NCBI GenBank assembly: GCA_018436925.1
Contig: JAHDKI010000015.1
Location: 62,001-126,000 of the forward strand
Length of the DNA stretch: 64,000 bases
DNA from: Syntrophaceae bacterium
GTDB lineage: Bacteria; Desulfobacterota; Syntrophia; Syntrophales; Smithellaceae
Direction of reading: 5' to 3'
In this document: piece by piece, positions 34,576 through 43,925 of the stretch
Layout: every line of letters starts with the position of its first letter
Numbering within the stretch: the first letter of the stretch is position 1
Position numbers and translations under genes: made by a program
The notes under the pieces: model-generated
What the model was told of the DNA's origin: nothing
Databases searched by the model: none
Seen by the model: the letters and a program-made list of their open reading frames with translations, nothing else

Positions 34576-35403
34576 ATGAAAAAATTGATTATCAATTTCG
34601 CGCCGACGGGAATGATTCCCACCAAGGAAATGACGCCGCATGTGCCGGTCAGTCCGGAAGAAATTGTGAGAGATGTTCTGGAATGCGCGGCGCTTGGTGT
34701 TTCCATGGTCCATCTCCATGCCAGGGATGAAAAAGGCTCTCCCGCCTGGCAGCCGGAATTATTCCGCGAGATCATCTCGGAGATCCGCCGGGCGAATAAG
34801 GATCTGATCATCGCGGCGACAACCAGCGGACGCACCTATAACGAATTTGAAAAACGATCGGCCGTTTTGGATCTGACGGCGGATGCCAAACCGGACATGG
34901 CTTCTCTCACGCTCAGCTCGATCAATTTCAACAAAGTGGCCAGCGTCAACAGCCCGGATATGATTCTGGCGTTGGTGAAGAAGATGAAAGACAAAGGCAT
35001 CAAGCCCGAGCTGGAAGTGTTCGATCTGGGCATGGTGAACGTCGCGCATTACCTGATCGGCAAAGGGCTTTTGGAGCCGCCTTATTATTTCAACATCCTT
35101 TTGGGGAACATCGCCGCCGCCCAGGCGAAGTTGCTGCACCTGGGGCTGCTGGTTTCCGAACTGCCTCCCGATTCGATCTGGTCGGTGACCGGCATCGGCG
35201 ATTCACAGTGCCGGATGAACGGCATCGGTATTATTGCCGGCGACAGGGTGCGGGTCGGCCTGGAAGACAATATCTGGTTTGATGAAAAGCGCACGCAGCT
35301 TGCGACCAACGCCATGCTGGTGGGGCGCATCGCATCCATGGCGCGTGTGATGGGACGCGAAATCGCAACGCCTGCGGAAGTTCGGCAGATGTTGAAGCTT
35401 TGA
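34576..35403 (+). CDS. BKACE family beta-keto acid cleavage enzyme (DUF849, Kce-like)
   Basis: 275 residues, normal length. VHLHARD contains the two zinc-binding His at residues 46 and 48; VRVGLEDN places Arg226, Glu230 and Asp231 at the positions I recall for the zinc/catalytic residues of the lysine-fermentation enzyme Kce, so the active site looks complete. The family condenses a beta-keto acid with acetyl-CoA and releases acetoacetate plus a new acyl-CoA. Its presence in a polysaccharide locus is unusual. GGGAGGATGAAG gives a good ribosome site. The substrate is unknown. Confidence 0.88.
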   Translation: MKKLIINFAPTGMIPTKEMTPHVPVSPEEIVRDVLECAALGVSMVHLHARDEKGSPAWQPELFREIISEIRRANKDLIIAATTSGRTYNEFEKRSAVLDLTADAKPDMASLTLSSINFNKVASVNSPDMILALVKKMKDKGIKPELEVFDLGMVNVAHYLIGKGLLEPPYYFNILLGNIAAAQAKLLHLGLLVSELPPDSIWSVTGIGDSQCRMNGIGIIAGDRVRVGLEDNIWFDEKRTQLATNAMLVGRIASMARVMGREIATPAEVRQMLKL

Positions 35404-35429
35404 TCAGACGGCTTGATGGCGTCAATCCA

Positions 35430-36620
35430 ATGACAACCGTTTTAAAGCCTACAGCCACATTCAGCGAAATATTCGGGAACGCGGCTGTTTTCACAGGCCG
35501 GTCTTCGCCCAATGCATCACGCTGGCTGCCCAAAGATGAGATGGCCCTGGATCTGCTCAGCGGGGGTCAGTTGTCCGTTGTGGGCGCTATGCCGGTTGTT
35601 TGCGCCGCGTCTGCCTCTACTCCGGAAGGGGTGGGGCTTTTGCGCGATGCAGGGTTTCGGATTCAGGCCCATCTACATCGATTCCGCAATGCCGCCGAGT
35701 ATCTGGAATTGATAAAGAGGCTCTGCGCCGAAGGCAAATCGGTTGTGACGCAGCATGTGCATGCGGAAACCGATCTGCCGCTTTCGTCCTGCCTGGTCAA
35801 GCCGCAGGCGCTTTCTTATGTCAACAACAAAGCCCATCTTGCGCGCTTTGTGCAAAGCGAAAACCTGCCGGCGCGACAGCTTGTGCCGATCGCTGAACTG
35901 GAGACCATCAGAAAAACGATGCGCTTTCCGCTCGTGATCAAAGCGATCACCGACGAGTCGACCGGCGGCGGCGTCGATGTGCGCATCTGCCGTAGAGCAA
36001 AGGATTTGCGCGCGGCTGCGGCATACTTTTACGATTGCCCATGTGTCGTGGTTGAAGACTATCTGGACATCCGGGGCAATTTATGTCTGAACTATTTCAT
36101 CGATAAAGAAGGCGGCATCGTCTATCTGGGCTTTGCCGAACAGGTCAGCGACGACGAGGGCCGCTACCAGGGCAACTGGATAGAAGATTCGTCTTGCGCC
36201 GACGGAATTGTCACGGCGGGCAGGGAAGTGGCCGGGCGGGCTTTCGAATCCGGTTACTATGGTTTTATGGGGATGGATGTGGCTGTTCTTGCAGATGGAC
36301 AGTTCAAGATTTTTGATCTGAATTTCCGGGCCAACGGATCCACGCCCGCGCTTCTTTACGCGGAAAGCATACGCGAAAGTTTTAATAAATCCGTCATGCG
36401 TTTCCGGCGTTTTACGGGGACCGGCGATTACCGGCAAATGCTCAAGATCGTCTATGGGGCCATGGATGAAGATATCTTTCTTCCGCTGGCCAGTTGCGAT
36501 CCATCCGCGGGATCCTATGGCGACAAACGTCCCGTGCTTAATGGATTGATTCTCGGCAATACCCGGCAGGAGGTTTTAGAAAGGGAACTGAAACTTGCCT
36601 CTATGGGATTGTCTGCATAA
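35430..36620 (+). CDS. ATP-grasp domain protein (carboxylate-amine ligase type)
   Basis: About 396 residues from ATG 35430; TTG at 35400, overlapping the BKACE stop, is an alternative. ATP-grasp signs: FPLVIKAITDESTGGGVDVRIC (nucleotide-binding lysine and Gly-rich loop), VVVEDYLDIRGNLCLNY, MGMDVAVLADGQFKIFDLNFRANGST, where the DLNFR segment holds the metal-binding Asp/Asn. Such enzymes form acyl-phosphates and then amide bonds. Placed between BKACE and two adenylating enzymes, it probably joins an organic acid to an amine. Confidence 0.78.
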   Translation: MTTVLKPTATFSEIFGNAAVFTGRSSPNASRWLPKDEMALDLLSGGQLSVVGAMPVVCAASASTPEGVGLLRDAGFRIQAHLHRFRNAAEYLELIKRLCAEGKSVVTQHVHAETDLPLSSCLVKPQALSYVNNKAHLARFVQSENLPARQLVPIAELETIRKTMRFPLVIKAITDESTGGGVDVRICRRAKDLRAAAAYFYDCPCVVVEDYLDIRGNLCLNYFIDKEGGIVYLGFAEQVSDDEGRYQGNWIEDSSCADGIVTAGREVAGRAFESGYYGFMGMDVAVLADGQFKIFDLNFRANGSTPALLYAESIRESFNKSVMRFRRFTGTGDYRQMLKIVYGAMDEDIFLPLASCDPSAGSYGDKRPVLNGLILGNTRQEVLERELKLASMGLSA

Positions 36621-36652
36621 GGCCGCAGTCAACTGAAGAAAGGACCCTCACC

Positions 36653-37957
36653 ATGCTTTGGGAAATCATGACGCGATATGGATTCTGGCTTTCCGATGCC
36701 GTAACCGGCGGCGAGGTCAGGCAATACATGCGCCAGATAAAAGACGCGATGGAAGGCGTGTCCGACGGGCAACCGAATGATTTATCGCAACTGCTTCGCC
36801 ATGCGGTTGAAACGACGCCGTTTTATCGCCCTTTTGCGGGATATGCCTCGCTTGCGGATTTTCCGGTAATCTATAAAAGTTTCATTAAAGATCGCTACGA
36901 GTCTTTCTTCTCGTCGGTCTATAAGGACAAACCCCTGTTCAAAATTAAAACCAGCGGCTCCACGGGAGAGCGTTTTGTCATGCTCCATGACAAAAGCAAA
37001 AGAAAAAGGGTCGCCGCCGAACTCTGGTACTTTCTCGGGCGATGCGGCGTTGGACCGGGTTGCGCTTACATCGACGCGAAAATATGGCACGAAGATGTTC
37101 GCAGAACGAAATGGGCTCAACGGCTGCGTAATATGAAGATGTTCGACTGCTCATCTCTGTCCGACGAGTCTCTCGATCAACTGTATTGGATGCTGCGCAA
37201 GGAACGGGGGATGAAATGCCTGACCGGATACGCCACCTTTCTTTCTGCCATAGCGTCGTATTTCGACGCGAAGGGATACACGCCGGACCTGTTTGCTTTG
37301 AAGCTGGTTGTCAGCGGAGCCGAAAGGCTTGAGCATAGAACCAGGAAACTGCTTCAAAAGGTCTTCGGGTGTCCCGTCATTTCGCGATACGCAAATAACG
37401 AATGCGGATTTTTGGGCCAGCAGGAAGTGGGCAGCGAAGATTTTGTTCTGAATACGGCGCATTATCATTTTGAAACGCTGAAGCTGGAGTCCGATGATCC
37501 CGCGCAGCCGGGCGAGCCGGCCCGATTGATCCTGACGGACATTTACAATCGGGCCATGCCCCTGATCCGATATAACACAGGCGATATCGTCATCGCGAAG
37601 CCCTTTCAGGATAAACAATACGGCAAGCTGGCGTTAAGCGAGCTGTCGGGCCGCCAGGACGAGATCATTTACGACACACGGGGAAATAAAATCTGCCCGC
37701 ACTTTGTGGCCTTGAAATTCCGGGCCTATGACCGGTTGCCCCAATATCAACTCATTCAGGAAAGTTCCGACACCTTCACATTAAACCTCGAAGGCGCAAA
37801 AGGCCTCTATCGAGATGAAGACTTTGCGGACACTGTCAGAGACCTGGTTGGTTCGACGGCCGGGGTCAAGATCCAACACATGGATCAAATTCCTCTGCTT
37901 TCATCCGGTAAATTGAAAAAGGTCATTTGCCGTTACAATCCGGTCTGTCGTGATTAG
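36653..37957 (+). CDS. CapK/PaaK-like adenylate-forming protein (phenylacetate-CoA ligase family)
   Basis: 434 residues. The AMP-binding loop is KTSGSTGERFVM near residue 102; CGFLGQQE, LNTAHYHFETLKLE and IRYNTGDIV are typical of the CapK branch found in capsule clusters, and the C-terminal SSGKLKKVI carries the expected lysine. Family members activate a carboxylic acid as acyl-AMP. It is related to the gene that follows, so the two may be paralogues acting on different acids or on the same one in sequence. Confidence 0.85.
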   Translation: MLWEIMTRYGFWLSDAVTGGEVRQYMRQIKDAMEGVSDGQPNDLSQLLRHAVETTPFYRPFAGYASLADFPVIYKSFIKDRYESFFSSVYKDKPLFKIKTSGSTGERFVMLHDKSKRKRVAAELWYFLGRCGVGPGCAYIDAKIWHEDVRRTKWAQRLRNMKMFDCSSLSDESLDQLYWMLRKERGMKCLTGYATFLSAIASYFDAKGYTPDLFALKLVVSGAERLEHRTRKLLQKVFGCPVISRYANNECGFLGQQEVGSEDFVLNTAHYHFETLKLESDDPAQPGEPARLILTDIYNRAMPLIRYNTGDIVIAKPFQDKQYGKLALSELSGRQDEIIYDTRGNKICPHFVALKFRAYDRLPQYQLIQESSDTFTLNLEGAKGLYRDEDFADTVRDLVGSTAGVKIQHMDQIPLLSSGKLKKVICRYNPVCRD

Positions 37958-37987
37958 CATGACGACGGAAAGGACGCCGGAAAAGCC

Positions 37988-39310
37988 GTGAGTATAAACA
38001 ATTTGCTCCAGACAGCGCGAAGAAATGCGTTTTGGTGTGTGGATGCGCTCCGAGGCGGAAAAATCGGGCGACATCTGGAGGACATCCGCCGGCTGACCGA
38101 AGAGGCGGGCGGCTCGTGGGCTGTCGGCCGAAAGCAGGAGTTGCTTGCGGCGCTTCTGCGGCATGCGCGGGAAACGACATCCTACTATTCCGGCAAAAAT
38201 CCGTCCGCGCCGCTTTCCGACTATCCGGTGGTGAACAAAACCCTGATCCGCGAATCGGCGGCGCGTTTTTGCTCGCGTCAATATGGGGCGTCGAACCGCA
38301 TCGCGGTTTTTACCAGCGGATCGACCGGGACGCCGTTTGAGGTCTTTCACAATTCGGGCAAGAAACTGAGAAATTCCGCCGACACGATCACCTTTGCCCG
38401 CCGGGCAGGTTTTGACATCGGCCACAAAGTCCTGTACATGAAAATCTGGGCGAAAGAAAAAATGAGCTCGCCTTTTCATTACTTCCTGCAGAATGTCGTT
38501 CCCGTGGATGTGATTCAATTGAATGCCGCGCAGCTCGAACATATCCTTCGGATCTTGTCGCAGGATGCATCCCGGTTCGGCATCGTGGGTTACGCTTCGG
38601 CTCTGGAGCTTTTGGCAAAGCATCTCGACGGGAGGCCCAAGGGTGACGCGCCGAAAAACGTCAAGTCGATCATTGCCATTTCGGAGTCTTTGAGCGACTA
38701 CACGAAGGTCGCCTTGCGGGACTATTTCGGCGTCACGGTGGTGTCGCGCTATTCAAACCAGGAAAACGGCATTCTGGCGCAGCAGGAAATTAACGGATCG
38801 CCTCGATTTTTGGTCAATACGGCAAGCTATGTGCTGGAAACGCTGAAGCTCGATTCGGACCATCCCGCGCAGGAAGGCGAGTTGGGCAGAATTGTGGTGA
38901 CCGACCTGTTTAACTACGCTATGCCGATGATTCGATACGATACCGGCGATGTCGGAGCGATTGAGATGGACGCGGCCCAGCCCGGGAAGCTATTTCTTTC
39001 GAGCGTGGAAGGCAGAAAGCTTGATCTTCTTTATGATACAAAAGGTGATCTGGTGTCGTCGTTCATCGTGTACAAAAACATGTGGAAGTATCCTGAAATT
39101 GTCCAGTATCAGCTTATTCAGGAAACACAGAAGCAATACCGCTTCAAAATCAACGCAAACGGCCCTCTTCATCGGGACGCGGAACTGATCGATGATTTCA
39201 AATTGTATCTCGGCCCGGATGCCGAAATAGCCATCGAGTATGTTTCCGAAGTGCCGCTTTTGGCGTCGGGAAAGCGGAAAAAAATTGTAAACCTCTATAA
39301 GAACCCCTGA
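37988..39310 (+). CDS. CapK/PaaK-like adenylate-forming protein (second copy)
   Basis: 440 residues from GTG at 37988. VFTSGSTGTPFEVFHN is the AMP loop; SRYSNQENGILAQQEI, NTASYVLETLKLDSDHPAQ and IRYDTGDVG align with the previous gene, and the C-terminus ends LLASGKRKKIV. The two paralogues share order and motifs but differ through the middle. It is separated by 30 nt from the first copy and by ~80 nt from the second ATP-grasp gene. Confidence 0.85.
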   Translation: MSINNLLQTARRNAFWCVDALRGGKIGRHLEDIRRLTEEAGGSWAVGRKQELLAALLRHARETTSYYSGKNPSAPLSDYPVVNKTLIRESAARFCSRQYGASNRIAVFTSGSTGTPFEVFHNSGKKLRNSADTITFARRAGFDIGHKVLYMKIWAKEKMSSPFHYFLQNVVPVDVIQLNAAQLEHILRILSQDASRFGIVGYASALELLAKHLDGRPKGDAPKNVKSIIAISESLSDYTKVALRDYFGVTVVSRYSNQENGILAQQEINGSPRFLVNTASYVLETLKLDSDHPAQEGELGRIVVTDLFNYAMPMIRYDTGDVGAIEMDAAQPGKLFLSSVEGRKLDLLYDTKGDLVSSFIVYKNMWKYPEIVQYQLIQETQKQYRFKINANGPLHRDAELIDDFKLYLGPDAEIAIEYVSEVPLLASGKRKKIVNLYKNP

Positions 39311-39389
39311 CGCCGCTTTGATTGATCAACGCGGATAGAAACATGCGGCGCCCTGAAAGCGGGCGGTCCGCGGCAGGAGATCAACGGTC

Positions 39390-40466
39390 ATGAATATATT
39401 GATAACAGGCGCAGGCGGACCGACCCCCAGAAGCATCGCGCGCGCGCTCAGGACATACGGCGGCTATAAAAAGCCCTATCGATTGATTGCCACGGATGCC
39501 GATCCGCATGCGATTGGATTATACTTGCCCGATTTGTTTGATCGAAGCTATCTCGTTCCCGAAGCCGTACATCCCGACTACTGGCCTGTTCTGAATGCGA
39601 TCATCGCCGACGAGCAAATCGATTGCGCCATTATTTCACCGGAACTTGAAGTTCTGGAATGGGCTCATAAATCGAAGGAAGGGCCAGCGCCCTGCAAGGC
39701 GATTCTGCCCGATTATCAACTGGCCCGGCGCCTGGTGGACAAATCTTTTCTGGCTCAGGCGCTTGCGCCCTATGGCCTTGCCCCGAAATCCTTTACGATC
39801 AACGCGGTCGATGCTGGTCCGTTGAAGGATTCTGATCTGCCCTATCCATTTTGGGTTCGCGCAACGACCGGCTCCAGCGGGATGGGATCGCTTATGGTTC
39901 ACTCCGCTGATGAGTTGAAAAACTGGGTGCGCATGAATCCGGGCATCGAAAAATTTCTGGCCAGCGAGTATCTGCCGGGCCGGAATCTGGCCTGCAAACT
40001 GCTTTATCATCGCGGCGAGCTGATCCGCAGCGCTGTGGGCCAGCGGGTGGAATACATCATGGCGAAAGTCGCTCCGTCAGGCATCACCGGCAATACGTCT
40101 TTCGGACGGCTGATCAATGACCCCGGTGTGTTTCAGGTCGCCCGAAGAGCCATGGATATCTTGATGGAAAAAACACAGTCCGAAAAACATGGCTTTTTCA
40201 CCGTCGATCTCAAGGAAGATCCGCAAGGCGTTCCGAAGGTCACCGAAGTGAACATCCGCGCGGTGGCTTTTGTCGGCTGCTTTGCCGCCGCGGGAGCGAA
40301 TTTTGCAGAAGATATGATTCGCCTTTTAGACGGCGATTCGGCCTTTGATTACAATTTCCGCTTGTATGAGTTCGAACCGGGCACGATATTTCTGAGGGAC
40401 GTTGATGAACAACCGGTCCTGCTGCGCGAGGATCAAATGATGAAGTTGTTTCATCGCGAAAAATAG
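39390..40466 (+). CDS. ATP-grasp protein, carbamoyl-phosphate synthase large-chain-like
   Basis: 358 residues. MNILITGAGGPTPRSIARAL is the N-terminal pre-ATP-grasp strand-loop; LPYPFWVRATTGSSGMGS is the nucleotide loop, FLASEYLPGRNLACKLLY and VPKVTEVNIRA (metal-binding Glu-x-Asn) complete the fold. Proteins of this kind in glycan clusters ligate acids to amines. GGCAGGAGA lies upstream. It differs from the ATP-grasp at 35430, so the module has two distinct ligases. Confidence 0.8.
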   Translation: MNILITGAGGPTPRSIARALRTYGGYKKPYRLIATDADPHAIGLYLPDLFDRSYLVPEAVHPDYWPVLNAIIADEQIDCAIISPELEVLEWAHKSKEGPAPCKAILPDYQLARRLVDKSFLAQALAPYGLAPKSFTINAVDAGPLKDSDLPYPFWVRATTGSSGMGSLMVHSADELKNWVRMNPGIEKFLASEYLPGRNLACKLLYHRGELIRSAVGQRVEYIMAKVAPSGITGNTSFGRLINDPGVFQVARRAMDILMEKTQSEKHGFFTVDLKEDPQGVPKVTEVNIRAVAFVGCFAAAGANFAEDMIRLLDGDSAFDYNFRLYEFEPGTIFLRDVDEQPVLLREDQMMKLFHREK

Positions 40467-40493
40467 AGCAAGTCCAAACGATGAGGGGAGAAC

Positions 40494-41702
40494 ATGAAAT
40501 CCGTTTGTGAAGAAATCAGCGATCCTGTCCGCACCGCTCCTTTTCCGCCCTGGCCTTATTTTGACAAGGACGAAATCGAAGCGGCGATGAACGTTTTGCG
40601 CGCGGGCAAAGTCAACTACTGGACGGGCGACGAAGGACGTCGATTTGAAGGCGAGTTTGCGGCTTTTGTCGGAACGAAGCACGCCGTGGCCGTAATGAAC
40701 GGAACCGTCGCGCTGGAAGCGGCTCTGTTTGCTCTGAATGTCGGTCCGGGCGATGAAGTCATCGTCACCCCGCGAAGCTATGTTGCGTCGGCGGGCTGCG
40801 TAGCTCTGCGCGGAGCAAAACCCGTTTTTGCCGATGTGGATCCCGTAAGCCAGAATATTACGGCCGCCTCGATCGAGCCGGTCATCACGCCCCGCACACG
40901 CGCGGTTATTGCGGTTCATCTGGCCGGCTGGCCCTGCGAGATGGATGACATTCTGGCCCTGGCCCAAAAGCACGATCTTGCGGTCATCGAAGATTGCGCG
41001 CAGGCCCAGGGCGCCCGCTATAAAGGGAGGCCCGTCGGATCGCTGGGCGATGTGGCGGCGTTTTCCTTCTGCCAGGACAAAATTTCAACCACCGGCGGCG
41101 AAGGCGGCATGGTAACGACGAATCGAAAAGACTTCTGGTCGACAATCTGGTCCTACAAAGACCACGGCAAAAGCTACGACGCGGTATACAGCGCCGAGGT
41201 GAAGCCCGGGCCGTCTTTTCGATGGCTTCATGAATCGTTCGGCACCAACGGGCGGATGACGGAAATGCAGGCCGCTATCGGGCGGATGCAGTTGCGAAAA
41301 CTTCCGTCCTGGATTGAGACCCGCAGGCGCGCTGCCGCGATTCTGACGAAATCGTTTCAGAACATTCCGGCCTTTCGCGTGACCGTTCCTCCTCAAGAGG
41401 TTTTTCACGCCTATTACAAGTATTACGTTTTTATCCGGCCCGACCAGCTCAAGAAAGGCTGGAACCGCGAGCGAGTGATCACCGCCGTCAATGCGCAGGG
41501 CATTCCCTGCTTTTCCGGCAGCTGCAGCGAGATTTATCGAGAAAAGGCTTTTGATTCCCTAAGGCCCGCTGAAAGGCTGCCCGTTGCTTCTGAATTGGGA
41601 GAAACGGCCATGATGTTCCTGGTGCATCCGACGCTTTCGGAACAAGACATACTCGATACCGTCAAAGCGGTGGAGCGCGTTATGGGCGCCGCAAGCCGAT
41701 GA
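40494..41702 (+). CDS. DegT/DnrJ/EryC1/StrS family PLP-dependent sugar aminotransferase
   Basis: 402 residues. NGTVALEAALFALNVGPGDEVIV, VIEDCAQAQGARYKG and SFCQDKISTTGGEGGMV, with the PLP lysine at about 196, are the family hallmarks; GRMTEMQAAIGRMQL follows. It puts an amino group on a keto sugar, possibly the product of Gmd (to perosamine-type sugars) or of CapE-type dehydratases. An AGGGGAG site precedes the ATG. The amine would be a natural acceptor for the acids activated by the neighbouring ligases, which is my inference. Confidence 0.88.
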   Translation: MKSVCEEISDPVRTAPFPPWPYFDKDEIEAAMNVLRAGKVNYWTGDEGRRFEGEFAAFVGTKHAVAVMNGTVALEAALFALNVGPGDEVIVTPRSYVASAGCVALRGAKPVFADVDPVSQNITAASIEPVITPRTRAVIAVHLAGWPCEMDDILALAQKHDLAVIEDCAQAQGARYKGRPVGSLGDVAAFSFCQDKISTTGGEGGMVTTNRKDFWSTIWSYKDHGKSYDAVYSAEVKPGPSFRWLHESFGTNGRMTEMQAAIGRMQLRKLPSWIETRRRAAAILTKSFQNIPAFRVTVPPQEVFHAYYKYYVFIRPDQLKKGWNRERVITAVNAQGIPCFSGSCSEIYREKAFDSLRPAERLPVASELGETAMMFLVHPTLSEQDILDTVKAVERVMGAASR

Positions 41703-41742
41703 AACCATTGTCCCGGATCGCCGGATTCCTATTTTTGAAAAG

Positions 41743-42312
41743 TTGAATTTTATGAAAAGACTGTTCGACGTCATCTTGTCTTTCGCGGCCTTGTGCGTGC
41801 TTTTTCTTCCGCTTGCGATCATCGCGCTTTTAATCAGAACGACTTCCCGCGGCCCCGCCATCCACTGGTCGGATCGCGTCGGCCGCGATAATGAGATTTT
41901 CAAAATGCCGAAATTCCGGACCATGCGCGCGGACGCTCCCCAGGTGGCAACGCACCTGATGGACAATCCCGATGCCTATCGGGTTCCCTTCGGGTCGTTT
42001 CTGCGGAAATCAAGTCTGGATGAGCTGCCGCAGTTGTGGAGCGTTCTAAAAGGAGACATGAGCATCGTTGGTCCGCGTCCTGCGCTGTATAACCAAGAAG
42101 ACCTGATCGCCCTGCGGACGGAAAAGGGCGTGCATCGTTTGATTCCGGGCATCACCGGATGGGCCCAGATCAACGGCCGCGATGATTTGCCCATTCCCGT
42201 AAAAGTCGAGCACGATGTGCATTATCTGAATCACCAATCGATGCGGCTTGACCTGAAAATCCTGTTTTTAACCGTCTGGCGGGTTCTGCGCCGGGAAGGG
42301 GTGAGAGGGTGA
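41743..42312 (+). CDS. small polyprenyl-phosphate sugar-1-phosphate transferase (second copy)
   Basis: 189 residues. One N-terminal hydrophobic helix after MKRLFDVILS, then KMPKFRTMRADAP, KSSLDELPQLWSVLKGDMSIVGPRP with the Asp-Glu pair, and PGITGWAQINGRDDLP. It is the same family as 33769 but only moderately similar, so two different first sugars may be used. The last residues (REGVRG) and the TGA stop are encoded within the first heptamers of the downstream repeat array, so the native C-terminus has probably been altered. Confidence 0.9.
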   Translation: MNFMKRLFDVILSFAALCVLFLPLAIIALLIRTTSRGPAIHWSDRVGRDNEIFKMPKFRTMRADAPQVATHLMDNPDAYRVPFGSFLRKSSLDELPQLWSVLKGDMSIVGPRPALYNQEDLIALRTEKGVHRLIPGITGWAQINGRDDLPIPVKVEHDVHYLNHQSMRLDLKILFLTVWRVLRREGVRG

Positions 42313-42550
42313 AGCGCAAAGCGTGAGGCGTTAGGCGAATAATAAACAGTTTTAAGTGTTCAGTTTTAAGTTTCAAGTTATGCGCTTCGCACAGGTGGCG
42401 GGCAAGAGGCACGGGGCGATAAGAAATCAGGTTTAAAGTTGCAGGTTTCATGTTTCACGTTTAAAGTTCAATGTTTGATGTAAGGCGGGTTTGCCAAACG
42501 CATCGGGAAAAAGAAATTCGTAAACCGCCAACTGAAAACCAATAGATGAT
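42295..42550 (+). repeat. composite heptamer repeat, copy R1
   Basis: This fills most of the 378-nt gap before the AAA-DUF4143 gene. 7-nt units start inside the preceding gene (GAAGGGG, TGAGAGG, then GTGAGGC, GTTAGGC) and pass in phase into TTTAAGT/TTCAAGT words. After a short GC-rich link and GGGGCGATAAG come GTTTAAA/GTTTCAC units and a GGTTTGCCAAACGCATCGGG variant of the block shared by R2-R4. Only the 42551-42648 stretch is non-repetitive and shows nothing I recognise. Confidence 0.88.
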
Positions 42551-42648
42551 GACCGCTCTATGATCGTCAACGGGTCACTGTAAGCTGAAGACGGTCTTTA
42601 CTGCCAAAGCCGAAATATGTTTGCTTTTTTGTCGGCATCGGCTATGAA

Positions 42649-42671
42649 ATTTCGAATTGACACATCGAAAT
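42649..42671 (+). promoter_or_regulatory. palindromic operator over a -35 element, upstream of the DUF4143 gene
   Basis: A perfect inverted repeat ATTTCGA-9 nt-TCGAAAT encloses TTGACA (42657-42662), a consensus -35 box. A second palindrome TATCATGATA (42671-42680) lies just downstream, and the ATG is at 42691. The arrangement suggests an autoregulated or repressor-controlled promoter for a stand-alone gene. Confidence 0.5.
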
Positions 42672-42690
42672 ATCATGATAGGGTGTTTTC

Positions 42691-43845
42691 ATGCAAATCA
42701 TACGAAATGCCGAAATCGCGATAATTAAAGAAAGGTTAAAAAACAATCCTGTCGTCGCGATTCTCGGGGCGCGGCAGTGCGGGAAGACCACGCTGGCCAG
42801 CCAGTTTTCCAGTCAGTGGCCCGGTAAAGTTACTTTTTTTGATCTTGAAAATCCGCTTGATGTCCGGCGGCTTGAAGAGCCTCTGCTGGCGCTGGAAGGA
42901 CTGGATGGCCTTATCGTGTTGGATGAAATTCAACGGGTTCCCGAGTTGTTTCCTGTTGTTCGGGTTCTGGCGGATCGTTCCAATAAGAAAGCAAAGTTTC
43001 TGATCCTGGGCAGCGCGTCACGCGATTTGATCAAGCAATCTTCTGAGTCTCTGGCCGGACGGATCAGTTATCTGGAGATGGGCGGGTTTTCACTGGCGCT
43101 TGTCGGAGCCGGCAAAGAAGAAAAACTGTGGGTCAGGGGCGCCTTTCCCAGATCATTTCTTGCTCCGAGTGAAGCAGCGTCCTATCAATGGCGTCAGGAT
43201 TTCATCGCGACATTCCTTGAACGGGACATTCCGCAGCTGGGTTTCAATATCCCCGCTAAATCGCTTGGCCGGTTCTGGCAGATGCTCGCGCATTACCACG
43301 GCCAAATCTTTAACGCATCGGAGATAGGCAAGAGCCTGGGTGTGTCGGACCATACGGCGCAGCGATATCTGGATTTGCTTTCTGGAACATTTATGATCCG
43401 TCAGCTGAGGGCCTGGCATTACAATACAAAGAAAAGAATTATAAAAAGGCCAAAAATATATTTTCGCGATACCGGAATATTGCACGCGCTCTTCTCATTG
43501 GAGAATAAAAAAGATGTGTTTAATCACCCGAAATTAGGCGCATCCTGGGAGGGATTTGCGCTGGAGGAAACCATCAAGGCCATTGGCCTGAAAGACAATG
43601 AAGCTTTTTTCTGGGGTGTGCACACATCCGCTGAACTCGACTTGCTGTTTCAAAGGAAAGGCCGACTATACGGTATTGAGGTGAAGTATGCGCAGGCTCC
43701 GGGGTTCGCAAAGTCGATGGCCACGGCATTCGATGAGTTGAACCTGACGCATCTGTGGGTGATTTATCCCGGCAAGAAAATATACAAATTGAATCAGACG
43801 ACGACGGTTTTGCCGATCTCCGAGATTGCGCAATTGAAATTGTAA
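42691..43845 (+). CDS. AAA ATPase with C-terminal DUF4143 (nuclease-like) domain
   Basis: 384 residues. AILGARQCGKTTLASQF (Walker A), GLIVLDEIQRVPELF (Walker B), LILGSASRDL (sensor), then a winged-helix-like middle (LGVSDHTAQRYLDLL) and a C-terminal SAELDLLF...YGIEVKY segment resembling the PD-D/ExK nuclease fold. The family is common in accessory DNA; function is unproven, with roles in defence or toxin-like behaviour proposed. It stands alone between repeats R1 and R2. A GCCGAAA/TTTCGGC inverted repeat follows the stop at once (43847-43861). Confidence 0.88.
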   Translation: MQIIRNAEIAIIKERLKNNPVVAILGARQCGKTTLASQFSSQWPGKVTFFDLENPLDVRRLEEPLLALEGLDGLIVLDEIQRVPELFPVVRVLADRSNKKAKFLILGSASRDLIKQSSESLAGRISYLEMGGFSLALVGAGKEEKLWVRGAFPRSFLAPSEAASYQWRQDFIATFLERDIPQLGFNIPAKSLGRFWQMLAHYHGQIFNASEIGKSLGVSDHTAQRYLDLLSGTFMIRQLRAWHYNTKKRIIKRPKIYFRDTGILHALFSLENKKDVFNHPKLGASWEGFALEETIKAIGLKDNEAFFWGVHTSAELDLLFQRKGRLYGIEVKYAQAPGFAKSMATAFDELNLTHLWVIYPGKKIYKLNQTTTVLPISEIAQLKL

Positions 43846-43846
43846 G

Positions 43847-43861
43847 GCCGAAACTTTCGGC
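43847..43861. terminator. short inverted repeat directly after the DUF4143 stop
   Basis: GCCGAAA-C-TTTCGGC begins 2 nt after the stop codon. It can fold as a 6-bp stem with a 3-nt loop. There is no T run afterwards, so it may be a weak terminator or a protein-binding site. Confidence 0.3.
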
Positions 43862-43925
43862 TGATCATTGCCTCAGGGCAGATCATTTCAAGATTCAGTG
43901 CTGAAGCATAAGCCAAACGAAAGCG

